Positions 24,583 through 33,911 are shown, counted from the stretch's first letter. The stretch: 64,000 bases of DNA from Stenotrophomonas rhizophila (GCF_007667275.1 NZ_VDQT01000004.1:248001-312000); one strand, 5' to 3'. Notes: generated from the letters alone by a model not told the origin. A program made the numbers and translations.

Positions 24583-24662
24583 TCGATTCGTCATCAGCCA
24601 AAGGAGACGAAGCGAAGGCACGCACACGCACCGGCCCGGAACGGGGGTGCGGCTGCTGCTCA

Positions 24663-24742
24663 AAGCTCCCTACGCCGGTGCAAACCGGATCAGGTTCCAA
24701 GGGACTCTCTCAGCCTGGCAGATCCAGGCACCCCCGCTTCAG
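24663..24742 (-). promoter_or_regulatory. TPP riboswitch (THI box)
   Basis: Read on the minus strand the segment has all conserved THI-box pieces in order: GGGGTGCC, CTGAGAGAG, CCCTTGGAACCTGATC and CGTAGGGAG. These form the P2/P3 and P4/P5 arms that bind thiamine pyrophosphate. It precedes the TonB receptor and PnuC-type genes and follows the kinase gene ending at 24787. High TPP should switch off uptake. No clear terminator was seen between aptamer and start codon, so control may act on translation. Confidence 0.95.
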
Positions 24743-24786
24743 TGGTCATTTTCACACCAATCGGCGCCCGTGGCGAGCCCGCCGGC

Positions 24787-25920
24787 TCAGGCGGCGGCGT
24801 GCAGGGTGTCCAGCAGCGCCCGCCCGGCGGTGCCGGCGAACCAGTCCGCATGGCCCAGCAGGAAGGTGTGCCAGGCCACGTCGGCATTCGCCGAAGAGCC
24901 GGTAACCCCCTGGAAATACTCGACTTCGGACAGGGCGAAGTCAAGGTGCACGAGCGGGAGCAGGTCGGCCAGCAGGTGCACCTGGGCGGCCGACAGTGGC
25001 CGGACCTGGCGGTAGCCGTGCAGCAGCGCCAGCGCGATATCGGCGTGCGCCACCGGCCCGGCACCGCCTGCATCGAGCCAGGCAATGGCATTGCGCTCGA
25101 TCGCGGTGGCCAGGTCGAACAGCGCGCTGGCCGGGGAGGCCAGGCCGAAATCGAACACCGTGGCCACCCGCGCCGCTGCGCCCTGGCCCAGCCAGAGCAG
25201 GTTGGACACATGCCAGTCGTTATGCCCCCACAGCACCGGTTCGATCTGCAGGCGGTTGGCCAACGCCGCGTGCCAGGGCAGCACCGCGCGCTGCAGGTCC
25301 TGCTCCCACGGCTGCCGCGACAGGTACGCGGCCAACCCGGGCCGGGCCGGCAGCTCGCTGCGCAGCAGTGACAGCGGGTCGGGCGCGCGGATCAGGTCGT
25401 CGCGGGCCACCAGCAGGTGGGTACCGCGCTGGGGCGCGTGGTAGTCGGCCGCGGCCAGGTGCAGGCGGGCGAGCACGGCGCCGGCTTCGCGCGCGTGCGC
25501 GGGTTCCGACGGGGGCGTCCAGGACGGGCTGTCGCGGTACAGGTCCTGGCCCGCGCCCTCTGCATGCAGTTCGTAGGTCCAGCTGTCGCGTTCGATCGCG
25601 GTGGCGCCGTGCCGGGTGTGCAGCACGTCCACGACCGGCAGCCCGGCGGCGGCCAGGTGGGCGATGAAGCGATGTTCCTCGCCCAGCAGCGCGGCCGTGC
25701 GTACGCGGGCGTGATGGCGCTTGACCAGGTAACGGCGCGGGCCGGACCGCACCAGCGCCGCAGCGGAAAACGGCCGTGGACTGTGCCAGAGCACGTCGCA
25801 GCCGTCTTCCAGCGCGGGGTAGTGGTGGCGCAGCCAGGCCAGTTCGGCTTCGCTCAGCGCGGGCCAGTCGGCGGCAACCTGGTCGTTGGCCAGGCCCTGT
25901 ACACGGTGGTCGGTTTCCAT
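24787..25920 (-). CDS. APH-fold phosphotransferase (choline/homoserine kinase-like)
   Basis: The 377-residue protein has the aminoglycoside-phosphotransferase fold: Y-L-V-K-R-H-H nucleotide lysine near residue 60, catalytic loop H-N-D-W-H-V-S-N and metal motif F-D-F-G-L-A. ATG 25920 was chosen over an in-frame start 60 bases upstream because it gives a normal N-terminus and leaves 19 bases after the response regulator stop. The kinase-like gene sits between that regulator and a TPP riboswitch. A role as a thiamine kinase is a speculation from this position; choline, homoserine or other alcohol substrates are equally possible from sequence. Confidence 0.8.
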   Translation of the reverse strand: METDHRVQGLANDQVAADWPALSEAELAWLRHHYPALEDGCDVLWHSPRPFSAAALVRSGPRRYLVKRHHARVRTAALLGEEHRFIAHLAAAGLPVVDVLHTRHGATAIERDSWTYELHAEGAGQDLYRDSPSWTPPSEPAHAREAGAVLARLHLAAADYHAPQRGTHLLVARDDLIRAPDPLSLLRSELPARPGLAAYLSRQPWEQDLQRAVLPWHAALANRLQIEPVLWGHNDWHVSNLLWLGQGAAARVATVFDFGLASPASALFDLATAIERNAIAWLDAGGAGPVAHADIALALLHGYRQVRPLSAAQVHLLADLLPLVHLDFALSEVEYFQGVTGSSANADVAWHTFLLGHADWFAGTAGRALLDTLHAAA

Positions 25921-25939
25921 CGGGCGCTGCAGGATCCGC

Positions 25940-26578
25940 TCAGAGCTTGTTGTCGCGCATGTAGTCGAAGAGCTCGGCATCGCCCTTCATGCCGAGCTTG
26001 AGCATGGCGTCGCCCTTCTGGCGGCTGATGGTGCTGACGCTTTTGTGCAGTTTCTTGGCGATTTCCTTGACCATCAGGCCACTGGCCAGCAGGCGCAGCA
26101 CTTCCACTTCGCGTGGCGACAGCGCGCGCGTGCGGTCGTCGCCGATGGACTGGGTACCGACCATGTCGATGCGTTCGCGCAGCTTGCGGCTGACATAGGA
26201 CTGGCCGCGGTGCACGGCCTGGATCGCCACCGGAAGCTCATCCATGGTCGAGCTTTTGTCGACCAGCCCCAGCACCCCCACGCCCACCACCATGCGCAGG
26301 ATGCCCAGGTTGTGGGACACGCTCAGCATCAGCACGCGCAGGTCCGGGTACAGGCGACGGATCTTCTCCAGCATGTCGATACCGTCAGGCTTGTTCGACG
26401 CCGGCATCGAGTAGTCGGTGACCAGCACGTCGCACTCCTGCTCCTTCAGGATCTCGAAAAGCTCCTCCACGCTGCTGGCTTCGGCCACCACCACGCCCAC
26501 GCCACTGGATTCGATGGCGGCTTTGGTGCCAACCCGGACAACGGGATGGTCGTCGGCAAGGATTATGCGCAAGGTCAT
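25940..26578 (-). CDS. LuxR-type response regulator, partner of the BvgS-like kinase
   Basis: The 212-residue protein has receiver residues D9-D10, phospho-acceptor Asp55 (V-T-D-Y-S-M-P), Ser in M-L-S-V-S and Lys in L-V-D-K-S-S, then a LuxR HTH (L-S-P-R-E-V-E-V-L-R-L-L-A-S-G and V-S-T-I-S-R-Q-K). It resembles BvgA/RcsB-type regulators. The gene is divergent from the large hybrid kinase (78-base gap), the arrangement expected for a phosphorelay pair. The downstream APH kinase gene starts only 19 bases after it and is probably cotranscribed. Confidence 0.9.
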   Translation of the reverse strand: MTLRIILADDHPVVRVGTKAAIESSGVGVVVAEASSVEELFEILKEQECDVLVTDYSMPASNKPDGIDMLEKIRRLYPDLRVLMLSVSHNLGILRMVVGVGVLGLVDKSSTMDELPVAIQAVHRGQSYVSRKLRERIDMVGTQSIGDDRTRALSPREVEVLRLLASGLMVKEIAKKLHKSVSTISRQKGDAMLKLGMKGDAELFDYMRDNKL

Positions 26579-26656
26579 GGAATAGTATGGCCTGGTAGGC
26601 AGCGGCCCCTTGGGGCACGCCGCAGTGGGCGGATCACTCCTGGGAGAACAGACAGC

Positions 26657-29600
26657 ATGCGTACCTCGGTTGTCCGCTGGCTGGTCGTGCTGGGGCTGGC
26701 GTGGGCGCTGGGCAGCGCCGCCATCGCGTCACCTGCACCTGCGCCTTCACTGTCGCCGCGCCAAGCCGACTGGATCGAACGGAACCCTACCATCTTCTTG
26801 GGCCTGTACGACAGCGGCTGGCCACCATTCGAATTCATGCACAACGGCCGCGCCGACGGGCTTGGCTACGACTACCTGATGCTGCTGACCCGGCAGCTCG
26901 GGGTGGACGTGAAAGTGCGGGTGTATCGCGATTGGGCCGATGTGCTGGATGCGGCGTGCCGGGGCGAAATCGACGTGGTGATGAACATCACCCTGACCCC
27001 CGACCGCACCCGCTGCATGGTCTATACCGGATCCTACGCCGATGCCCCGCTGGCGCTGGTCGGGCGGCTCGGGGACACCCGGATCTCGAGCGACCCCGAC
27101 CTGGCCGGGCTGAGCGTGGTGACCGAACAGGAGTTCCTTACCCACGACCAGGTGCGGGCCCGGTTCCCGGCCGCGCGGCAGCTGACCGCGGCCAATACCC
27201 GCGCCGCGCTGCTGATGGTCGCCCAGGGCCGGGCCGACGTGTACATCGGCAATGCCCATGTGGCCAACACCCTGATCCGCCAGGAGGCGCTTGACGGGAT
27301 TGCCCTGTTGCGGCCCAGCGACCTGCCCCCTGAACGCCTTCATTTCGGCGTGCCGAACAAGCACCAGCCGCTGGCCGAAGCGCTCGACAGCGCGCTGTCC
27401 ACGGTCACCGCCGCCCAGCGCGAAGCGCTGTACAAGCGCTGGTTGCCGCCGCTGCAGTGGTCGGCGCAGTCGCGCCTGATCCTGGGCGACGCCGAGCGCC
27501 GCATCCTGGCCACGCCGCTGCGCATGGGTTACGCGCCCACCGGCGCGCCGCTGTCGTTCATCGACGCGGCCGGCGAGCCCAGCGGCGTGGCCGGCGATTA
27601 CCTGCGCCAGCTGCGCATGGTCGGCGCGCAGTTGAACCGGGTGCCGGCGCACGACTGGTTCGAGGTGCGCGAGCAGATGCGGCGGGGCGAGGTGGACGTG
27701 GTGATGGGCATGCCCAACGACGCGCATTACCTGGGCGATGACTGGGTCTTCAGCCAACCCTTCATCAGCGTGCCCAATGTCATCGTCACTCCCAACAACA
27801 GCCGTTCGGTGCTGGGCCTGGGCGACCTGGACGGCCGCAGCATCCTGCTGTCCGACCCCGAACGCCTGCGCGGCTACATCCTGCAGTACGCCCCGAAGGC
27901 GCGGATCGTGCCGGCGCGCAGTGTGGACCAGGCGCTGTCGCGTCTGGCCAACGGGGATGCCGACGCCTACGTCGGCAACCTGGCCATGGTCGACCGCGTC
28001 GTGCGCGAGGTGTACCCGGCCAAGCTGCACGTGGCCGCGCCGGCCGGCTTCAGCGACCAGCTGTCGCTGGCGGTCAAGCGCCAGTACGCGCCGCTGGCCA
28101 CCACCTTCGACCGCGTGCTGTCCAACCTGACCCCGCGCGAACACGCCGCCATCCGCGGCGACTGGCTGCTGGCCGAGTACCGTACCGGGCTGGACTGGCG
28201 TTCGGTCGCGCGCTGGGCCGTGCCGTTGTCGCTGGTGCTGCTGACCGGCATCGTCGTGCATGGCTGGGGTTACTGGCGGCTGCGCCGCGAAGTGGGCATG
28301 CGGCGCGGGCTGGAGCAGCGCCTGATGGAGGTCACCGACAACCTGCCGGCGATCGTCTACCAGGCTCGCCGCGACAGCGACGGAAGGGTCACCTTCCCGT
28401 ACATCACCGGCGACCTGCAGTCGATGTTCGGGGTCAGCACCGCCGAAGTAATGGCCGATGAAAACCGCCTGGCCGAGCAGATCGATCCGCGCGACCGCGA
28501 GACGGTCAACCAGGCCCTGGCCCAGGCCGCGCGCGATTTTTCCGCGCTGGACCTGGAATTCCGCACCAGCCCGCACGGGGTAGTGCGCTGGGTGCGCACG
28601 CGCGCGCTGCCGTATGCGGCGGCCGATGGCGCGGTGCTGTGGAGCGGTTACTGGGTGGACGTGACCGAAGCGCGCGCGCAGGCCGACGCGCTGGCCGCGG
28701 CCAAGTCCGACGCCGAACGCGCCACGGCGGCCAAGTCGAACTTCCTGGCCACCATGAGCCATGAAATCCGCACCCCGATGAGTGGCGTGCTGGGCATGGT
28801 GGAGGCGCTGTCGCACACCGGGCTGGATGGCGAGCAGCGGCGCATCATCAGCGTCATCGAGGACTCCGCGCAGATGCTGCGCCAGATCCTCGACGACATC
28901 CTCGATTACTCGCGCATCGAAGCCGGCGCCCTGCCGCTGGAGCCGCAGCCGGTGGCATTGCGCACCCTGCTCGACAACGTGCAGCAGCTGCTTTCGCCGC
29001 AGGCGTCCAGCAAGGGCCTGGAACTCAGCCTGGAAGTCGACCCGGCGGTAGGCCTGCAACACCTGGCCGACGGCATGCGCCTGCGCCAGATCGTGTTCAA
29101 CCTGCTGAGCAATGCGATCAAGTTCACCAACGAGGGCTCGGTGGCCATCACCTTGAAGGTGGAGCGCGCCGACGACATCGCGCAGACCCTGCGCCTGAGC
29201 GTGATCGACACCGGCATCGGTATTTCCGCCGAGCAGCGCGAGCGGCTGTTCAAACCCTTCGCCCAGGCCGACGTGGCGATCACCCGCCACTACGGCGGCA
29301 CCGGGCTGGGGCTGAGCATCTGCCAGCGCCTGGTCGGCCTGATGCGCGGGCGCCTGGAAATGCACAGCGAACCGGGCCAGGGCACGCGCGTGGACGTGGT
29401 GCTGAGCCTGCCGCTGGTACCGGGCGAAGAAATCATGCGCGACGACCAGCGCCCCGGTGGCGACGTGGAGCCGCTTCCGCCCGGCCAGGCGCGGCAGCGC
29501 GTGCTGGTGGTGGAAGACCATCCCACCAACCAGGCCCTGATGCGCTGGCGCCTGCAGCAGCTGGGCCTGCAGCACGAACTGGCGGTGGACGGCGAAGCCG

Positions 29601-30235
29601 CGCTGGCGCTGATGGACCGGTCCCACTTCGATCTGGTGATCACCGACTGCCGCATGCCGGTGATGGACGGCTACACCCTGACCCGCCATATCCGCGAGCG
29701 CGAACGAGGCAGCGGTAAGCGCATGCCGGTGCTGGCGCTGACCGCCAGCGCGCTGGCGGAGGACGTGCAGCGGTGCCGCGAAGCGGGCATGGACGACCTG
29801 CTGGCCAAGCCGGTGGCCCTGGCCACCCTGCGCCACGCGCTACGGCGCTGGCTGCCGTCGGACGAGGACGATGCCGGGCCCGCGCAGGACGCCCCGCTGG
29901 CGGCTGCGCCGCCGGAGCCGCCCACCCGCGCGGCGATCGTGCGCCGCTTCGGGTCCGAACACGTGGCCAGCGTGCTGATCGACAGCATGCGCGAGGCCAC
30001 CGCCGACGACCTGCAGCGCGGGCGTGCCGCGCGCGCGCAAGACGACGTCAACACGGTGGTGGAAGTGCTGCACCGCATTGTCGGCGGGTTGGGCACGCTG
30101 GGCGCCGAAGCGCTGGCCGAACAGGCACGCACCCTGATGCAGGCCGTGCCCGAGCAGGGGCTCGCGGCTACGGCAGCACAGATCGATGCCTTCGAACAGG
30201 CATTGCAGGCCTACCTGGACCGCCTTGATACCTGA
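26657..30235 (+). CDS. BvgS/EvgS-like hybrid sensor histidine kinase
   Basis: The 1192-residue protein has a signal/anchor (1-25), two periplasmic solute-binding domains in tandem (about 40-265 and 280-510), a membrane helix near 525-545, a PAS domain (about 560-680), HisKA with His702 in T-M-S-H-E-I-R-T-P, an ATPase with N-L-L-S-N-A-I-K-F and G-G-T-G-L-G-L-S, a receiver with Asp997 and an Hpt domain with His1139. The His-Asp-His chain would hand phosphate to the divergent regulator at 25940. The tandem Venus-flytrap sensors are typical of BvgS-type kinases. ATG 26657 starts the signal sequence. The 3' end abuts the convergent ETF-QO stop with no gap. Confidence 0.93.
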   Translation: MRTSVVRWLVVLGLAWALGSAAIASPAPAPSLSPRQADWIERNPTIFLGLYDSGWPPFEFMHNGRADGLGYDYLMLLTRQLGVDVKVRVYRDWADVLDAACRGEIDVVMNITLTPDRTRCMVYTGSYADAPLALVGRLGDTRISSDPDLAGLSVVTEQEFLTHDQVRARFPAARQLTAANTRAALLMVAQGRADVYIGNAHVANTLIRQEALDGIALLRPSDLPPERLHFGVPNKHQPLAEALDSALSTVTAAQREALYKRWLPPLQWSAQSRLILGDAERRILATPLRMGYAPTGAPLSFIDAAGEPSGVAGDYLRQLRMVGAQLNRVPAHDWFEVREQMRRGEVDVVMGMPNDAHYLGDDWVFSQPFISVPNVIVTPNNSRSVLGLGDLDGRSILLSDPERLRGYILQYAPKARIVPARSVDQALSRLANGDADAYVGNLAMVDRVVREVYPAKLHVAAPAGFSDQLSLAVKRQYAPLATTFDRVLSNLTPREHAAIRGDWLLAEYRTGLDWRSVARWAVPLSLVLLTGIVVHGWGYWRLRREVGMRRGLEQRLMEVTDNLPAIVYQARRDSDGRVTFPYITGDLQSMFGVSTAEVMADENRLAEQIDPRDRETVNQALAQAARDFSALDLEFRTSPHGVVRWVRTRALPYAAADGAVLWSGYWVDVTEARAQADALAAAKSDAERATAAKSNFLATMSHEIRTPMSGVLGMVEALSHTGLDGEQRRIISVIEDSAQMLRQILDDILDYSRIEAGALPLEPQPVALRTLLDNVQQLLSPQASSKGLELSLEVDPAVGLQHLADGMRLRQIVFNLLSNAIKFTNEGSVAITLKVERADDIAQTLRLSVIDTGIGISAEQRERLFKPFAQADVAITRHYGGTGLGLSICQRLVGLMRGRLEMHSEPGQGTRVDVVLSLPLVPGEEIMRDDQRPGGDVEPLPPGQARQRVLVVEDHPTNQALMRWRLQQLGLQHELAVDGEAALALMDRSHFDLVITDCRMPVMDGYTLTRHIRERERGSGKRMPVLALTASALAEDVQRCREAGMDDLLAKPVALATLRHALRRWLPSDEDDAGPAQDAPLAAAPPEPPTRAAIVRRFGSEHVASVLIDSMREATADDLQRGRAARAQDDVNTVVEVLHRIVGGLGTLGAEALAEQARTLMQAVPEQGLAATAAQIDAFEQALQAYLDRLDT

Positions 30236-31912
30236 TCACATCCCCGAATAATTCGGCCCACCGCCACCCTGCGGGGTAACCCACACGATGTTCTGGGTGG
30301 GGTCCTTGATGTCGCAGGTCTTGCAGTGCACGCAGTTCTGCGCGTTGATCTGCAATTGTTCCTGGCCTTCGCTGCCGACGAATTCGTACACGCCGGCCGG
30401 GCAGTAGCGCGCTTCGGGACCGCCGTATTCGTGCAGGTTGACCTGCACCGGAATGCTGGCGTCCTTCAGGGTCAGGTGCGAAGGCTGGTCTTCTTCGTGG
30501 TTGGTGCTGCTCAGGAACACCGAGCTCAGGCGGTCGAAGGTGAGCACGTTGTCCGGCTTGGGGTAATTGATCTTCGCGTGCTGCGAGGCCGGTTCCAGGC
30601 AGGCGTGGTCGGGCGTGCTGTGGCGCAGGGTCCACGGCGGATTGCGGATGCCCAGCTTGGGCAGCAGCCACTGTTCGATGCCGGTCATCAGGGTGGCGAT
30701 GTTGCGACCCTTCTTGAACCACTGCTTGAAGTTGCGCGACTGCTGCAGCTCGGTGTGCAGCCAGCTGCTTTCGAAGGCCGCCGGATAGGCGCTGAGTTCG
30801 TCACGCTGGCGGTCGGCGGCCAGCGCATCGAAGGCGGCGTCGGCGGCGAGCATGCCGGTCTTGATCGCGGCGTGGCTGCCCTTGATCCGGCTGGCGTTGA
30901 GGTAACCGGCTTCGCAGCCGACCAGCGCGCCGCCCGGGAACACGGTCTTGGGCAGCGACAGCAGGCCGCCGGCGGTGATCGCGCGTGCGCCGTAGCCGAT
31001 CCGCTTGCCGCCTTCCAGGTGCTTGCGGATCGACGGATGGGTCTTGAAGCGCTGGAACTCTTCGAACGGGCTCATCCACGGGTTGCGGTAGTCCAGCCCG
31101 ACCACGAAGCCGACCGCGACCTTGCCGCCGTCGGCGTGGTACAGGAACGAGCCGCCATAGGTGTCGCTGGCCAGCGGCCAGCCGGCGGTATGCACCACCA
31201 GGCCCGGTTCGTGCCTGGCCGGATCGACCTGCCACAGCTCCTTGATGCCGATGCCGTAGGCCTGCGGGTCCTTGCCGGCGTCAAGCTGGAAGCGCGTGAT
31301 CAGCTGGCGGCCGAGGTGGCCACGCGAGCCTTCGGCGAAAATCGTGTACTTGGCATGCAGTTCCATGCCGCGTTCGAAGTTGGGGCCGTGCGAGCCGTCC
31401 TTGCGGATGCCCATGTCGCCGGTGGCCACGCCCATTACCGCACCGTTCTCGTCGTACAGCACTTCGGCCGCCGCGAAACCGGGGAAGATCGCCACCTCCA
31501 GCGCTTCGGCCTGCTGTGCCAGCCAGCGGGTGACCTCGCCCAGGCTGATGATGTAGTTGCCTTCGTTGTGGAAGCATTCCGGCAGCAGCGCATGCGGGGT
31601 GCTGCGCGCCCCGTCCTCGGACAGGAACAGGAACTCGTCGCGGGTGACTTTCTGCTTCAGCGGCGCGCCGCGCTCGGCCCAGTCCGGGAACAGTTCGGTC
31701 AGCGCGCGGGTGTCCATGATCGCGCCGGACAGGATGTGGGCGCCGGGTTCGGAGCCCTTTTCGAGCACGCAGACCGACAGCTCGCGGCCGGCTTCGATGG
31801 CGCGCTGGCGCAGGCGGATCGCGGTGGCCAGGCCGGCGGGGCCGGCGCCGACGACGACCACGTCGAATTCCATGGCTTCACGCGGGGGCAGGGCAGTGGT
31901 GTCTTCGCTCAT
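30236..31912 (-). CDS. Electron transfer flavoprotein-ubiquinone oxidoreductase (ETF-QO)
   Basis: The 558-residue protein has FAD-binding V-V-V-G-A-G-P-A-G-L-A-T-A at the N-terminus, the quinone/FAD segments typical of the family (E-K-G-S-E-P-G-A-H-I-L-S-G-A) and a C-terminal 4Fe-4S ferredoxin domain with C-P-A-G-V-Y-E-F and N-C-V-H-C-K-T-C-D-I-K-D. It passes electrons from reduced ETF to ubiquinone at the inner membrane. Length is that of bacterial ETF-QO. It is divergent from the glutaryl-CoA dehydrogenase gene (287-base gap), whose electrons travel through ETF to this enzyme. Confidence 0.96.
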   Translation of the reverse strand: MSEDTTALPPREAMEFDVVVVGAGPAGLATAIRLRQRAIEAGRELSVCVLEKGSEPGAHILSGAIMDTRALTELFPDWAERGAPLKQKVTRDEFLFLSEDGARSTPHALLPECFHNEGNYIISLGEVTRWLAQQAEALEVAIFPGFAAAEVLYDENGAVMGVATGDMGIRKDGSHGPNFERGMELHAKYTIFAEGSRGHLGRQLITRFQLDAGKDPQAYGIGIKELWQVDPARHEPGLVVHTAGWPLASDTYGGSFLYHADGGKVAVGFVVGLDYRNPWMSPFEEFQRFKTHPSIRKHLEGGKRIGYGARAITAGGLLSLPKTVFPGGALVGCEAGYLNASRIKGSHAAIKTGMLAADAAFDALAADRQRDELSAYPAAFESSWLHTELQQSRNFKQWFKKGRNIATLMTGIEQWLLPKLGIRNPPWTLRHSTPDHACLEPASQHAKINYPKPDNVLTFDRLSSVFLSSTNHEEDQPSHLTLKDASIPVQVNLHEYGGPEARYCPAGVYEFVGSEGQEQLQINAQNCVHCKTCDIKDPTQNIVWVTPQGGGGPNYSGM

Positions 31913-32016
31913 GGTGATGCGTAACTCGTGGGTAGTGCCGTCCCGGCCGGAGCCGACGGCGGTTGCCTGGGAATCGCGCGCGACAGGTCACTGCGCAATG
32001 CTGGATCAATGCATCA

Positions 32017-32030
32017 GGGTACCGGTACCC
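32017..32030. promoter_or_regulatory. Perfect palindrome in the ETF-QO/gcdH divergent promoter region
   Basis: GGGTACCGGTACCC is a perfect 14-bp palindrome placed almost centrally between the divergent starts at 31912 and 32200. Its position suggests an operator for a shared regulator, but no regulator gene is adjacent. Confidence 0.4.
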
Positions 32031-32199
32031 GCCGTATCCGCCTAGTTCGAGGACGTTGCGGCCGGGTGAAGTAGCGGATGCTGCGGCGCATCAATCCGTT
32101 CGCACGGTGGCAGGTACGGATTGGCGCGGCGCGCCTTGGCCCTCCATCAGCTAGGCATCACAATGGGCGCCCTGTTCCCGCCCCGCGACGTCGCTGCCC

Positions 32200-33363
32200 A
32201 TGTCCCTCAATCCGTACGATCTGTTCGATGTCCGCTCGCTGCTCAGCGAGGAGGAGCGCGCGGTGCAGGCAACCGTGGCGCGCTTCACCGACGAACGCGT
32301 GCTGCCGATCATCGGTGACGCGTTTGACGAAGGCCGGTTCCCGGATGAGCTGATCCCGGAAATCGCTTCGCTGGGCCTGCTGGGCTCCAGCCTGCCCGAG
32401 CAGTACGGCGGCGGTGGGTTGAACGCGGTGAGCTATGGCCTGATCTGCCAGGAGCTGGAGCGCGGCGATTCCGGCCTGCGCAGTTTCGTTTCGGTGCAGA
32501 GCTCGCTGTGCATGTACCCGATCTTCGCCTACGGCAGCGAGGAGCAGCGCCTGCGCTGGCTGCCGGACATGGCGGCCGGGCGGGTGATCGGCTGTTTCGG
32601 GCTGACCGAAGCCCACGGCGGCTCGGATCCGGCGGCGATGAAGACGCGCGCGGTGAAGGAGGGCGGCGACTGGCTGGTCAACGGCAGCAAGATGTGGATC
32701 ACCAGCGGGCCGGTGGCCGACATCGCCATCGTCTGGGCGCACACCGACGATGGCATCCAGGGGTTCGTGCTGGAGAAGGGCATGCCCGGCTTCACCACCC
32801 AGGAGATCAAGCACAAGATGAGCCTGCGCGCCTCGCTGACTGGCGCGCTGTTCTTCGACAACGTGCGCGTGCCCGAGCGCAACCGGCTGCCCAACGTGCA
32901 GGGCCTGAAGGGGCCGCTGGGCTGCCTCAACCAGGCCCGTTACGGGATCAGCTGGGGCCCGATCGGCGCGGCGGTGGCCTGCCTGGACGAAGCGCTGGGC
33001 TATACCAAGGAGCGCGTGCTGTTCGGGCGCCCGGTCGCGGCCACGCAGAGCGCGCAGATCAAACTGGCCGACATGGCCCGGCGCATCACCACCGCGCAGC
33101 TGCTGTCATTGCAGCTGGGTCGGTTGAAGGATGCCGGCCAGCTGCAGCCGCAGCAGGTCAGCCTGGCCAAGTGGAACAACTGCCGCATGGCGATCGACAT
33201 CGCGCGTGAATGCCGCGACCTGCTGGGTGGGGCGGGTATCACCACCGAGCACGTCGCGATCCGGCATGCATTGAACCTGGAATCGGTGATCACCTACGAA
33301 GGCACGGAGACCGTGCACCAGCTGGTGATCGGGCGCGAGTTGACGGGGATCAACGCGTTCTGA
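32200..33363 (+). CDS. gcdH: Glutaryl-CoA dehydrogenase (acyl-CoA dehydrogenase family)
   Basis: The 387-residue flavoenzyme has the acyl-CoA dehydrogenase signatures C-F-G-L-T-E-A-H-G-G-S-D-P and N-G-S-K-M-W-I-T-S-G, the R-Y-G-I-S-W-G region characteristic of glutaryl-CoA dehydrogenase and the catalytic glutamate in V-I-T-Y-E-G-T-E. It oxidises and decarboxylates glutaryl-CoA to crotonyl-CoA in lysine/tryptophan degradation in the cytoplasm. It is divergent from ETF-QO, its terminal electron acceptor system. The start is ATG at 32200. Confidence 0.9.
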   Translation: MSLNPYDLFDVRSLLSEEERAVQATVARFTDERVLPIIGDAFDEGRFPDELIPEIASLGLLGSSLPEQYGGGGLNAVSYGLICQELERGDSGLRSFVSVQSSLCMYPIFAYGSEEQRLRWLPDMAAGRVIGCFGLTEAHGGSDPAAMKTRAVKEGGDWLVNGSKMWITSGPVADIAIVWAHTDDGIQGFVLEKGMPGFTTQEIKHKMSLRASLTGALFFDNVRVPERNRLPNVQGLKGPLGCLNQARYGISWGPIGAAVACLDEALGYTKERVLFGRPVAATQSAQIKLADMARRITTAQLLSLQLGRLKDAGQLQPQQVSLAKWNNCRMAIDIARECRDLLGGAGITTEHVAIRHALNLESVITYEGTETVHQLVIGRELTGINAF

Positions 33364-33373
33364 CGCACCCACG

Positions 33374-33853
33374 TCACGCGCCGCCGACGAACCCGTTCTG
33401 GCGCCAGGCCTCGAACATCACCACGGCGACGGTGTTGGACAGGTTGAGGCTGCGGTTGTCCGGCTGCATCGGCAAACGCAGGCGGCGGCCGTGCGGCAAT
33501 GCATCCAGCACGTCCTGCGGCAGGCCGCGGGTTTCCGGGCCGAACAGGAACGCATCACCGTCTTCGAACTGTGGGGTGTCGTAACGCACGCTGCCGCGGG
33601 TACTCAACGCGAACAGGCGCTTGGGCGCGATCACCTGCAGGGCGGTATCCAGGTCCGGATGCACCTGCAGTCGGGCGTATTCGTGGTAATCCAGGCCGGC
33701 GCGCTTGAGCTGCTTGTCGCTCAGGTCGAAACCGAGCGGCTCGATCAGGTGCAGTCGCGCGCCGGTGTTGGCGCAGAGCCGGATCACATTGCCGGTATTC
33801 GGGGGAATTTCCGGCTGGAACAACACAACATGGAACGTAGGGTTGGCGGTCAT
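33374..33853 (-). CDS. trmL: tRNA (cytidine(34)-2'-O)-methyltransferase TrmL
   Basis: The 159-residue SPOUT methyltransferase starts with V-V-L-F-Q-P-E-I-P-P-N-T-G-N-V-I-R and ends with the trefoil-knot SAM motifs F-G-P-E-T-R-G-L-P and N-L-S-N-T-V-A-V-V-M-F-E. TrmL modifies the wobble base of leucine tRNAs in the cytoplasm. Length and motifs are complete. It is convergent with gcdH, with 10 bases between stops. Confidence 0.95.
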   Translation of the reverse strand: MTANPTFHVVLFQPEIPPNTGNVIRLCANTGARLHLIEPLGFDLSDKQLKRAGLDYHEYARLQVHPDLDTALQVIAPKRLFALSTRGSVRYDTPQFEDGDAFLFGPETRGLPQDVLDALPHGRRLRLPMQPDNRSLNLSNTVAVVMFEAWRQNGFVGGA

Positions 33854-33881
33854 TCGTGCATTTTACGCCGCGACCCCCTGG

Positions 33882-33908
33882 CAGGTATCGACCGTCGGTC
33901 GATACCTG
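33882..33908. repeat. Perfect REP-like palindrome
   Basis: CAGGTATCGACCG and its exact reverse complement flank a single T, giving a 13-bp stem in 27 bases. It lies four bases beyond the stop of the minus-strand VRP-repeat gene, so it may end that transcript; no U tract follows. GTATCGACC-type stems also occur among Stenotrophomonas repeats. Confidence 0.7.
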
Positions 33909-33911
33909 CGG

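Noticed and set aside
22552..25371. 939-codon open frame on the plus strand
   Set aside because: It covers the reverse face of the TonB receptor, the TPP riboswitch and the kinase gene; a real gene would not read through a riboswitch in the wrong direction.
26747..29836. 1029-codon open frame on the minus strand
   Set aside because: It lies exactly antisense to the BvgS-like kinase and its translation is a His/Arg/Gly/Val-rich shadow of a high-GC gene with no domain.
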